NCBI GenBank assembly: GCA_019312705.1
Contig: JAFDCW010000177.1
Span: 1-7,728 of the forward strand
Length of the DNA stretch: 7,728 nt
Direction of reading: 5' to 3'
DNA from: Deltaproteobacteria bacterium
GTDB taxonomy: Bacteria; Myxococcota; Polyangia; Polyangiales; B10-G4
Position numbers and translations under genes: made by a program. Below the pieces are notes generated by a model, which was not told the DNA's origin, did no database searches, and was given only the letters and a program-made list of their open reading frames with translations. Positions 1 through 5,143 of this stretch are shown here, one piece after another; position 1 is the stretch's first letter, and the number at the start of each line of letters is the position of its first letter.

Positions 1-542
1 GTCGCGACGAGCGGCATCGTCTCTGCAAAGCTCTCGGACAACAACCGGGCGACGCAGAGGGCCGCTGGCTGACGCCCCTTCAAATCGATTCCTCGAGGCT
101 CGAGGAGCGCCGGAAATCGGGCCACGAAACTCCGCGCCCGACCTGGAGCCAGCTCGGCAAACCTGCCGATGTGCATGCCTTGGGTGTAGTGGCCCTGCGG
201 CAGCGCCTCCACCCAGCTCGTCGCGGCCTGCTCGAACCGGTCGAGGGCGGCGTCACGGAGGCTCGGCACGAGGGCCGCGACCTCCAAGTAGTGCTCCAGA
301 TCCGACTCCTCCTGAATGGGAGTCTCGAGAACGGCTTGTCCTGCTGCCTCACTGCGCTCACGGAAAAGCGGGACCCACCACGCATCACCCGCGGCATCTA
401 AGAAAGCGCCAGCCGCTTTCTCGTTTCCTTCGTCGGAGCACGCCAGGACGTGGTCACGCGTATCCAGCGGACGTTCACCGCAACTCTTCGTCCACGCCTT
501 CTTCAGAGCCACCGCAATGTCGGTGGGGTTGATTTTGCTCAT
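1..542 (-). CDS. Hypothetical protein, C-terminus cut by window edge
   Basis: An open frame of 180 complete codons runs from an ATG at 542-540 to the left edge without a stop. It begins MSKINPTDIAVALKKAWT. I read every codon on the minus strand and found no stop. The product is mixed alpha-helical, with Trp-Trp near residue 57, an acidic helix (QEESDLEHYLEVAALVPSLR) near residues 76-95 and an HYTQGMHIGRF segment near residues 121-131. No signal peptide or membrane segment is visible, so it is probably cytoplasmic. A weak GGAG lies about 11 bases before the ATG. I do not recognise the family. Repetitive helices such as LRDAALDRFEQAATSWVEAL could be HEAT-like or a deaminase/immunity-type small protein, but nothing decides this. 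It is transcribed away from the lipoprotein genes to its right and is probably unrelated to them. Confidence is good that it is a gene and nil for its function. Confidence 0.75.
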   Translation of the reverse strand, partial: MSKINPTDIAVALKKAWTKSCGERPLDTRDHVLACSDEGNEKAAGAFLDAAGDAWWVPLFRERSEAAGQAVLETPIQEESDLEHYLEVAALVPSLRDAALDRFEQAATSWVEALPQGHYTQGMHIGRFAELAPGRARSFVARFPALLEPRGIDLKGRQPAALCVARLLSESFAETMPLVA

Positions 543-812
543 AACGCTGGCGTCTCCATTCGGATGGGGATGGGTCTAGTGTTGGGTACCTACGCTGGTC
601 GGTGGGCCGACCTACCCTTGAACTCTCGTGAAAGGGCATTGATGTCGCCAGCCCCCATGCTGAGCACGGTATCTTGGGGCTGGATCCTCACGGAGCCCGT
701 TGTCGCGGCGTCGCGCCTCTGTCTATTCCCTTGTCGAGGGGCGCAAGCGCGCTAGCGCGACGGCGACGAAGAAGAGTGCCAGGGGAAGTGCGCCCGTGCC
801 CCCGGCGCCGCG
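543..812. other. Intergenic stretch without a supported gene
   Basis: Open frames here are short, lack a believable start signal and have protein sequences rich in Arg, Pro and Ser, typical of antisense or out-of-frame GC-rich DNA. The only structure seen is the inverted repeat at 584-617 and the palindrome CGCGCTAGCGCG at 748-759, which overlaps a second palindrome AGCGCGCT at 746-753. The stretch separates two minus-strand genes and may carry the promoter of the left one, but no convincing -35/-10 pair was found. Confidence 0.5.
584..617. repeat. Imperfect inverted repeat (possible operator or hairpin)
   Basis: The arms GGTCGG (597-602) and CCGACC (607-612) pair perfectly around a TGGG loop. 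The outer arms GGGTA (584-588) and TACCC (613-617) also pair, leaving an eight-base bulge on the left side. The element lies about 40-75 bases upstream of the minus-strand start at 542, in a stretch without genes. It has no T-tract on either side, so a standard intrinsic terminator is unlikely. It could be a regulator-binding site or an RNA leader hairpin for the minus-strand gene, which is inference from position only. Confidence 0.35.
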
Positions 813-1007
813 TCACAGCGGCAACCCCCGGCCCCCCGAAACAGTCGACAGGTAGCCCTCAGGCAGGTCCGCGCACTGCCAGCAATGATCGCCAGCCTCC
901 CGCACGCAGCGAGTGGTTTGGGCGTGCACGTATTCCGTCCAGAAGAGGCTGCTTCCGGCGACCAGCAGGGCCAACCACAAGCGCAGGTTCGGGGCACCCA
1001 TAGCCAT
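813..1007 (-). CDS. Small secreted Cys-containing peptide, hypothetical
   Basis: This encodes 64 residues. The start MAMGAPNLRLWLALLVAG is a typical signal peptide with one Arg before a Leu/Val/Ala-rich core. A Val-His-Ala/Gln signal peptidase I site is predicted after residue 29. The mature peptide of about 35 residues has three cysteines (C34, C42, C45) in a C-x7-C-x2-C arrangement and a Cys-Trp-Gln-Cys-Ala-Asp segment, and ends in a Gly-rich tail. Third codon positions are about 80% G or C, as in neighbouring genes. The ribosome-binding site is weak. A second ATG two codons in (1001-999) is an alternative start. It is transcribed divergently from the TPR gene across a 95-base gap that probably holds both promoters. 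The family is not recognised. The odd cysteine number would allow a dimer or a bound cofactor, but that is speculation. The main risk is that it is a chance short frame. Confidence 0.55.
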   Translation of the reverse strand: MAMGAPNLRLWLALLVAGSSLFWTEYVHAQTTRCVREAGDHCWQCADLPEGYLSTVSGGRGLPL

Positions 1008-1102
1008 ACCGTACCGAACCTAGGGACCCGTGTCGCGTCAGATGGGCCCGGGCCTCTGCGGCGGCGCTGGCATTATTGTGCGATTGACCCGATGCTCCAC
1101 GC
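1008..1102. promoter_or_regulatory. Divergent intergenic region, likely two promoters
   Basis: These 95 bases separate the minus-strand peptide gene from the start of the plus-strand gene cluster. By position they should hold the promoter of each. The only AT-richer patch (CATTATTGTG, 1070-1079) lies about 25-35 bases before the TPR start and might contribute a promoter element. No clear consensus -35/-10 pair or operator symmetry was recognised. Confidence 0.35.
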
Positions 1103-1777
1103 ATGGACGTGCGCTCGGGGATGCTCACTTTCGCCTTTGTTTTGGTCTCTTGCCTTTCCGCCAATGCGTCGGCGCAGGATACGGCGGACGGCGGGGACGC
1201 CGACGAAGCAGCGGTCGCGGCTGGGGAGGCGGATAGCGAGGCGCGCGCGATCTACGTCGCGGGGCGCGTGGCTTTCGACGAAGGGCGCTATCAGGAGGCC
1301 CTCGCTCGTTTCCAGGAGGCCCACGAGCGAAGCCAACGGCCAGAGCTTCTCTACAACATCGGCATGGCGGCCGACCGCCTGCGCCTCGACGACGTCGCCC
1401 TCGCCGCGTTCGAAGAATACCTCGCAGAGGTCACGGACGCGCAAAACCGCGTACCGGTCGAGAACCGTATCCGGGCCCTCCGCGAGGCAGCCGTGCAGCC
1501 GGCCGACGACGTGCCTTCCCCAGCGGAGACCGCCGCCGCCAGCGAGACCGGGGATGACCCAACGGCGGAAGCCCAGGTGAGCTCGGCGGACGACGATCTC
1601 GCGGGTGATCACGACTCTTCGATATTGACGAGTTGGTGGTTTTGGACCCTCGTCGGCGTGCTCGTCGTCGGCGGCGTCGTGACCGGCGCCGCCGTCGCCG
1701 CATCCGCTGGGTCCTCGACCCAGGCCCCGATGCCCGGCGATTTCGGCATCGTCGTGATGGCGTTGGAGAATCCCTAA
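1103..1777 (+). CDS. Exported TPR protein with C-terminal membrane anchor
   Basis: This encodes 224 residues. Residues 1-24 form a signal peptide with an Ala-Ser-Ala/Gln site. A lipobox-like Leu-Val-Ser-Cys at 14-17 makes lipoprotein processing an alternative. An acidic stretch (25-47) is followed by two tetratricopeptide repeats at about 47-78 (core AGRVAFDEGRYQEALARF) and 81-114 (core LLYNIGMAADRLRLDD). Then come a low-complexity Ala/Asp/Glu linker (131-174), one hydrophobic segment at about 175-202 beginning SSILTSWWFWTLVGVLVVGG, and a short tail ending GIVVMALENP. TPR modules bind protein partners; here that would be in the periplasm, anchored to the membrane. This order of parts recurs in myxobacterial proteins of unknown role. 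A TGA at 1085-1087 fixes 1103 as the furthest upstream start. An ATG at 1121 is possible but would shorten the n-region. The TAA overlaps the next ATG (TAATG), so the two genes are probably translationally coupled. Confidence 0.85.
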   Translation: MDVRSGMLTFAFVLVSCLSANASAQDTADGGDADEAAVAAGEADSEARAIYVAGRVAFDEGRYQEALARFQEAHERSQRPELLYNIGMAADRLRLDDVALAAFEEYLAEVTDAQNRVPVENRIRALREAAVQPADDVPSPAETAAASETGDDPTAEAQVSSADDDLAGDHDSSILTSWWFWTLVGVLVVGGVVTGAAVAASAGSSTQAPMPGDFGIVVMALENP

Positions 1778-3339
1778 TGGACGGTCCTCGATTCGTCGTC
1801 ACCCTCGCCCTTTTTCTCAGCGTCGCCGCCGCGTGCGGAGATGAAGCTCCGCGGACCCAGGTCACGGCGGTCGTCCGCGCCGAGCCGGGCATCCAAGCCG
1901 CGGCGACCCGCATCGAGGTGGTCGTGACCGGCATGACACCCGGAGGGGAGACGGATGCCATGGAAACCCTCGCCTACGGGGACGGAGAAACAAACCCGCT
2001 CTCGTTCCCCGTAGACATCGCCATCGTGCCCGGGAATGGCGACGCGACGAGGACCTTCGAGGTCGCGGTGTCGGCCTTCGACGGGGAGCGCGCGGTGGCC
2101 TCCGTCACGGTTCCGGGCGCATTCGAGGCGGGGCGGACGCTGACCTTGGATGTCTGGCTTCGGGACGGCGGGGCCGACGGCGGCTTGGACGGTGGCACGG
2201 ACGGCGGCACCGACGGGGGCCCGGACGGGTCCCTGGATGGTTCGATGGATAGTTCGATGGATGGTTCGATGGACTCGGCCGCTGACGCGACCCGAGATGC
2301 GGCGAGCGACGCCCCTGACGCGGGCCCCTCCCCCCTCGACCTCTACAACGTGGTCTTCGTGACCTCGAGGACCTACCAGGGCGGCAGCCTCGGCGGCCTC
2401 GGCGGCGCCGACATAATCTGCCAAACGCACGCGACGGAGGCGGGTCTTCCGAGGCCCATGAGCTACGTCGCGCTCTTGTCAACGAGCGACGCCGATGCGC
2501 GCGATCGCCTGGGGACCTCTCGGGGTTGGGTGCGGGTCGACGGACGGCCCTTCGGTGATGAGGTTTCGGACATCGCCTCGGGGCAAATCTACTATCCCGT
2601 GGGTCTCTCCGAGCTGGGCATACCGCCAGCCGAGGGCCGCGTCATGACGGCCACCAACCCGGACCTGACGAAGGCAGCCCTGCGCTGCGGGAACTGGGCC
2701 GACACCAGCGCATTGGTGGCTGTCCGGGGGGACGCTCGTGACGGGACGGCCCGCTGGGTCGACCTGGACCTCGCGAGCCCGGCGGCGTGCTCCGCCAACC
2801 TGGGCATCTACTGCTTCGGCACGGGAATCATCCGGGAGCTGGTCCCCGCGCCCCCGCCGGAGGGCGCCGCCCTGGCGTTCGTCTCCAACGACACGCGCAA
2901 TGGCCGTATGGGTATCGCCGCGTTGGATACGCTCTGCTCCGACGCGGCCACGGGCGCCGGTCTTGGGGGGAGCTTCAAGGCACTCGTCACGCCGAGGGGA
3001 GGCGAAAACGCGGTGTCCCGCCTCACCTTCACGGGGCCCTGGTATCGACCAGACGGCATCCTCGTAGCGAGCACCCTTGCGGACGTTGCGGCGGCGTCCC
3101 TCGAGTCGAGCCTTTCCGTCACTGCGGACGGGTTCTCATACGGAAACTTCCGCGTCTGGTTCGGCGCGAGCAGTCCATCCGCCACGTCGAGCTCGTCGCA
3201 CTGCAGCCAGTGGAGCGCCGTCCTCCCCCTCGCCCGCGGCCGGACCGGCAGAGCGGGGGCGGCCCACGACTTCTTCTCTGGGCCGCTCGCGCTTTGCTCG
3301 GCCGACTTCCGGGTTCTCTGCTTAGAGGATCGCCCCTGA
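1777..3339 (+). CDS. Lipoprotein with Asp/Gly linker and two tandem DUF1554-like (lectin-fold-like) domains
   Basis: This encodes 520 residues from the ATG at 1777, with GGAG eight bases upstream. The frame is open further upstream to 1633, but that extension is an Arg-run antisense to nothing plausible and lies inside the TPR gene. MDGPRFVVTLALFLSVAAAC is a lipoprotein signal with the lipid Cys at residue 20. Residues about 25-128 look beta-rich (RIEVVVTGM, FEVAVSAFDGERAVASV). Residues 130-187 are an Asp/Gly/Ser/Met linker. Two homologous units follow, about 189-348 and 362-517, each opening with a VFVTSRTYQGG- or AFVSNDTRNG-like strand, a Gly-rich turn and a first Cys. Each then ends with Cys-x-x-Trp, Cys and Tyr/Leu-Cys. 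Cysteines fall at 215/304/338/346 and 387/476/507/515. The pattern resembles DUF1554 (endostatin/C-type-lectin-like fold) lipoproteins such as Leptospira Len proteins, which bind host or matrix ligands. Ligand binding here is inferred. It is probably surface exposed. Confidence 0.85.
   Translation: MDGPRFVVTLALFLSVAAACGDEAPRTQVTAVVRAEPGIQAAATRIEVVVTGMTPGGETDAMETLAYGDGETNPLSFPVDIAIVPGNGDATRTFEVAVSAFDGERAVASVTVPGAFEAGRTLTLDVWLRDGGADGGLDGGTDGGTDGGPDGSLDGSMDSSMDGSMDSAADATRDAASDAPDAGPSPLDLYNVVFVTSRTYQGGSLGGLGGADIICQTHATEAGLPRPMSYVALLSTSDADARDRLGTSRGWVRVDGRPFGDEVSDIASGQIYYPVGLSELGIPPAEGRVMTATNPDLTKAALRCGNWADTSALVAVRGDARDGTARWVDLDLASPAACSANLGIYCFGTGIIRELVPAPPPEGAALAFVSNDTRNGRMGIAALDTLCSDAATGAGLGGSFKALVTPRGGENAVSRLTFTGPWYRPDGILVASTLADVAAASLESSLSVTADGFSYGNFRVWFGASSPSATSSSSHCSQWSAVLPLARGRTGRAGAAHDFFSGPLALCSADFRVLCLEDRP
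2164..2283 (+). repeat. In-frame short tandem repeats encoding the Asp/Gly/Ser linker
   Basis: Two blocks lie side by side. In the first (2164-2235) GAC-GGC/GGT type units encode Asp-Gly-Gly repeats. In the second, three 12-base units start at 2236, 2248 and 2260. The first and third are identical (GATGGTTCGATG) and the middle one differs by a single base (GATAGTTCGATG). They encode Asp-Gly/Ser-Ser-Met. Unit length is a multiple of three, so slippage would change linker length without breaking the frame. Such linkers behind a lipid anchor are commonly taken as flexible spacers. Confidence 0.8.
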
Positions 3340-3364
3340 ACAGCCGCCACCTCCCGATGGGGAT

Positions 3365-4375
3365 ATGATGAAAAAGATGAATGCCACACTGCTCTTCCTT
3401 GGCGGCTTCGCGCTGGGCTGCGGGGGCTCGCCCGCCACGGCAACCGAGGCGGCGCCCCCGAGCCCGTCGACCACGCCCTCCGTCAACGCCTACGACCTGC
3501 ACGAGTGGGGCCTGGTCAGCATCGGTCCCAACGGCTTCGAGCTCGCTGCGGGCCCCGGAGACGTGGTCGACTACAGGGTCGACCACATCGCCGTCGAAAA
3601 GCCCGTGCTCTACGTGCACGCGCAGCAGGCGATGGCGCTCCGGGTCACGGTGACGCCCGGCCCCGGGCTAGAGGTCGCGGAGCACTGGCCATTGGTCGAC
3701 GGCGAGCTCTCCTGGGCCGTGCAGGTGGAGCCCGGCGAGTGCCCGGAACCGAGAAGCTACCCGGCCGAGTGCGATCCGCCCGACCACTACTGCGAGACCG
3801 CCGAGCTCGCCCGCTACGAGACCGCCGACGCGGCGTGCCTCGCCCATGAAGACCAGCGCCTGCCACTGCTCTTCTACCGACTGCGTGCGGATGAGGCGCC
3901 GGAGATGCCTCTCGAGGTCAGCCTTCGAGGAGAGGACGTAGTCGTGCACAACCGAGCGTGGCACGACGGCATCGGGGCCATCTGGAGGGTCCGCTGGCGG
4001 GCAGAAACCAACGTGACGAATGCGACCCGCGTGCCTGTTCCGGCCATCGGAGAAACGGTCACCATCCCGAGCCCAGGCGGCGCGGGGGAGGGGGTAGAGG
4101 CCGCCCGACGGGCGCTCCGTGCAGACGTCTCAGCTCACGGCCTGACGGCCCCGGAGACCGATGTGTTCATGCGTGCTTGGGACGAAGCACTCTTTGGGGG
4201 GCCGGTATCGGAAGAAGACCAGCCAGACGACGATCGGGCGTATGGTCCGCGGGTCGCGGACGCAATCCTCTACTGGCTTCCCGCCAACGCCATCGAGGGC
4301 CTCGCAACCGTGCAGGCAGTCCCCACGCCGCGGCACCTGCGCCGCGCCATGCTCGCGCGCGTGGCGGTTCGGTAG
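3365..4375 (+). CDS. HEWG-motif lipoprotein of unknown function
   Basis: This encodes 336 residues and starts 25 bases after the previous stop. MMKKMNATLLFLGGFALGCG is a lipoprotein signal with Lys-Lys, a short hydrophobic core and lipid Cys19. GGGGA lies just before the start, so the second ATG (3368) is equally possible. A Thr/Pro/Ser linker (22-42) leads to LHEWGL at 45-50, the hallmark of a family I recall from planctomycetes and myxobacteria. That family also has a Lys-Pro-Val-Leu-Tyr strand (here VEKPVLYVHAQQ, 78-88), a Glu-x-Trp-Pro turn (EHWPL, 106-110) and a Leu-Pro-x-Leu-Phe-Tyr-Arg strand (167-172). Cysteines 126, 136, 143 and 158 could form two disulfides. The C-terminal part (about 244-336) is helical, including FMRAWDEALFG (268-278) and a final strand-like LRRAMLARVAVR. 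No catalytic residues are recognised. It is likely envelope anchored and co-transcribed with the two genes before it. Coding-looking sequence continues after its stop in another frame. Confidence 0.82.
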   Translation: MMKKMNATLLFLGGFALGCGGSPATATEAAPPSPSTTPSVNAYDLHEWGLVSIGPNGFELAAGPGDVVDYRVDHIAVEKPVLYVHAQQAMALRVTVTPGPGLEVAEHWPLVDGELSWAVQVEPGECPEPRSYPAECDPPDHYCETAELARYETADAACLAHEDQRLPLLFYRLRADEAPEMPLEVSLRGEDVVVHNRAWHDGIGAIWRVRWRAETNVTNATRVPVPAIGETVTIPSPGGAGEGVEAARRALRADVSAHGLTAPETDVFMRAWDEALFGGPVSEEDQPDDDRAYGPRVADAILYWLPANAIEGLATVQAVPTPRHLRRAMLARVAVR

Positions 4376-4621
4376 GGCCACGTCATCGGCGGAGCGGGCA
4401 GAGTTCCACGAAGCGCGAGCCATCCTCGAACCAGCGATCGCCAACCGAGGCAGCCTCAGGACGGCTGAGCACCGCGACCTCGACGCGGCCTGGGCCTGGG
4501 CTTGTCCGAGCACATCGCCCCGCTCCAAGTAGTGGCCCTAGTCCGTCGAGAGCAACGCATCTCAGCCGAAGCCGCCAAGGTAGCGGCGCGCCGGGCAGAC
4601 ACCTGCGCCGGCCCGCTCCTG
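4376..4621 (+). pseudogene. Coding-like remnant split over two frames
   Basis: No intact gene fits here, but two consecutive stretches read like real protein. From about 4377 to 4500, the frame starting at positions divisible by three gives a helical sequence containing AERAEFHEARAILEPAIAN and TAEHRDLDAAWAWAC. From 4502 to about 4621, the frame of the preceding HEWG gene gives SEHIAPLQVVALVRREQRIS followed by an Ala/Arg-rich helix. Joining them requires one frame change near 4500, and joining the first to the HEWG gene requires a second, opposite change near 4375. The pair of compensating shifts suggests either a C-terminal helical extension of the HEWG protein lost by indels, a decayed separate TPR-like gene, or sequencing error. 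No promoter or ribosome-binding site of its own is seen. The remainder up to 4694 shows nothing. Confidence 0.3.
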
Positions 4622-4694
4622 TTTCCACCTCGACGAGATGCTACGATTGGCCTCGGAGCCCCCCGCTGTCGAGCTGCATTGAATGGTGACCTGC

Positions 4695-5072
4695 ATGTTG
4701 CACAAACTCATCGCGCTGTCGCTTTTCACACTTCTCGTCGGGTGCGGCGACGACACCGGTGCGGCCGATGCTGGAGGCGCCGCGGATGCCTGCGATGGTC
4801 GAGCGATCCTCCGCGTATGTGTGCTGGAGCTGGGTGAATTCGTCAGCCCTACGGCGACGGTCACGATGATTCAGAGCCCGACGGACGTCCCGTACGAGGG
4901 GCGCGTCGGCGAGGATGGCTGTACGGAAAACCCCGTAGAGGTCGACCGCCCTTGGCAGGTCACAGCTCGGTCGCCCGATGGCTGCTCGACGTCCTCCCCG
5001 ACGGAGGTGACCGTCACGGCCTGCGAGACGACCGAGATCACGATTTCAATGGACTCGTGCACCGACGGGTAG
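4695..5072 (+). CDS. Small Cys-rich lipoprotein, hypothetical
   Basis: This encodes 125 residues from the ATG at 4695. MLHKLIALSLFTLLVGC is a textbook lipoprotein signal with lipobox Leu-Val-Gly-Cys and lipid Cys17. GGTGA at 4685-4689 sits five bases before this ATG. An in-frame ATG at 4683 would add only MVTC before it and has no clear ribosome-binding site. After a short Gly/Asp/Ala linker the mature part (about 33-125) has six further cysteines (33, 42, 76, 97, 110, 122), an even number suited to three disulfides. Alternating strands such as ATVTMIQSP, WQVTARSPDGC and TEVTVTACETTEITISM suggest a compact beta-sandwich, perhaps of the carboxypeptidase-regulatory (transthyretin-like) type. 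That assignment is inferred from pattern only. It lies 71 bases before the MopE-repeat gene and on the same strand. A role as a surface or outer-membrane-attached binding module is possible. Confidence 0.75.
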   Translation: MLHKLIALSLFTLLVGCGDDTGAADAGGAADACDGRAILRVCVLELGEFVSPTATVTMIQSPTDVPYEGRVGEDGCTENPVEVDRPWQVTARSPDGCSTSSPTEVTVTACETTEITISMDSCTDG

Positions 5073-5075
5073 TGC

Positions 5076-5095
5076 GCCCGGGATTCTCGCCGGGC
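5076..5095 (+). terminator. Possible hairpin after the small lipoprotein gene
   Basis: GCCCGG (5076-5081) and CCGGGC (5090-5095) form a perfect six-base stem around an eight-base loop, three bases after the stop codon of the small lipoprotein gene. It is followed by a C-run rather than a T-tract, so it is not a standard intrinsic terminator. It could attenuate or mark a transcript end, or be chance in GC-rich DNA. Confidence 0.3.
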
Positions 5096-5134
5096 CAGCC
5101 CCCCCCCAGGCTTGTGGTACCGTCGCCCTCGTCC

Positions 5135-5140
5135 GGAGGT
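5135..5140 (+). promoter_or_regulatory. Strong Shine-Dalgarno that fixes the start of the repeat gene
   Basis: GGAGGT is the strongest ribosome-binding site in the window. Its core ends four bases before the ATG at 5144. This supports that start over internal Met codons and over the long overlapping frames on the opposite strand. Confidence 0.7.
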
Positions 5141-5143
5141 GCG

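Noticed and set aside
748..759. Perfect 12-base palindrome CGCGCTAGCGCG
   Set aside because: Short GC palindromes are frequent by chance in such DNA. It has no paired copy, no T-tract and no clear relation to a start site.
885..1580. Plus-strand frame of 231 codons across the divergent gap and into the TPR gene
   Set aside because: It is Arg/Ser/Pro-rich with no domain, covers both the divergent promoter region and an antisense peptide gene, and conflicts with the clear TPR reading frame.
1633..1776. Upstream extension of the DUF1554-like lipoprotein by 48 codons
   Set aside because: The extension is an Arg run inside the TPR gene in another frame. The ATG at 1777 has a ribosome-binding site and begins a lipoprotein signal.
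4383..4628. Minus-strand frame of 81 codons in the gap between the two lipoprotein genes
   Set aside because: It is Arg/Gly/Leu-rich with no signal or domain. The plus-strand segments here look more protein-like.
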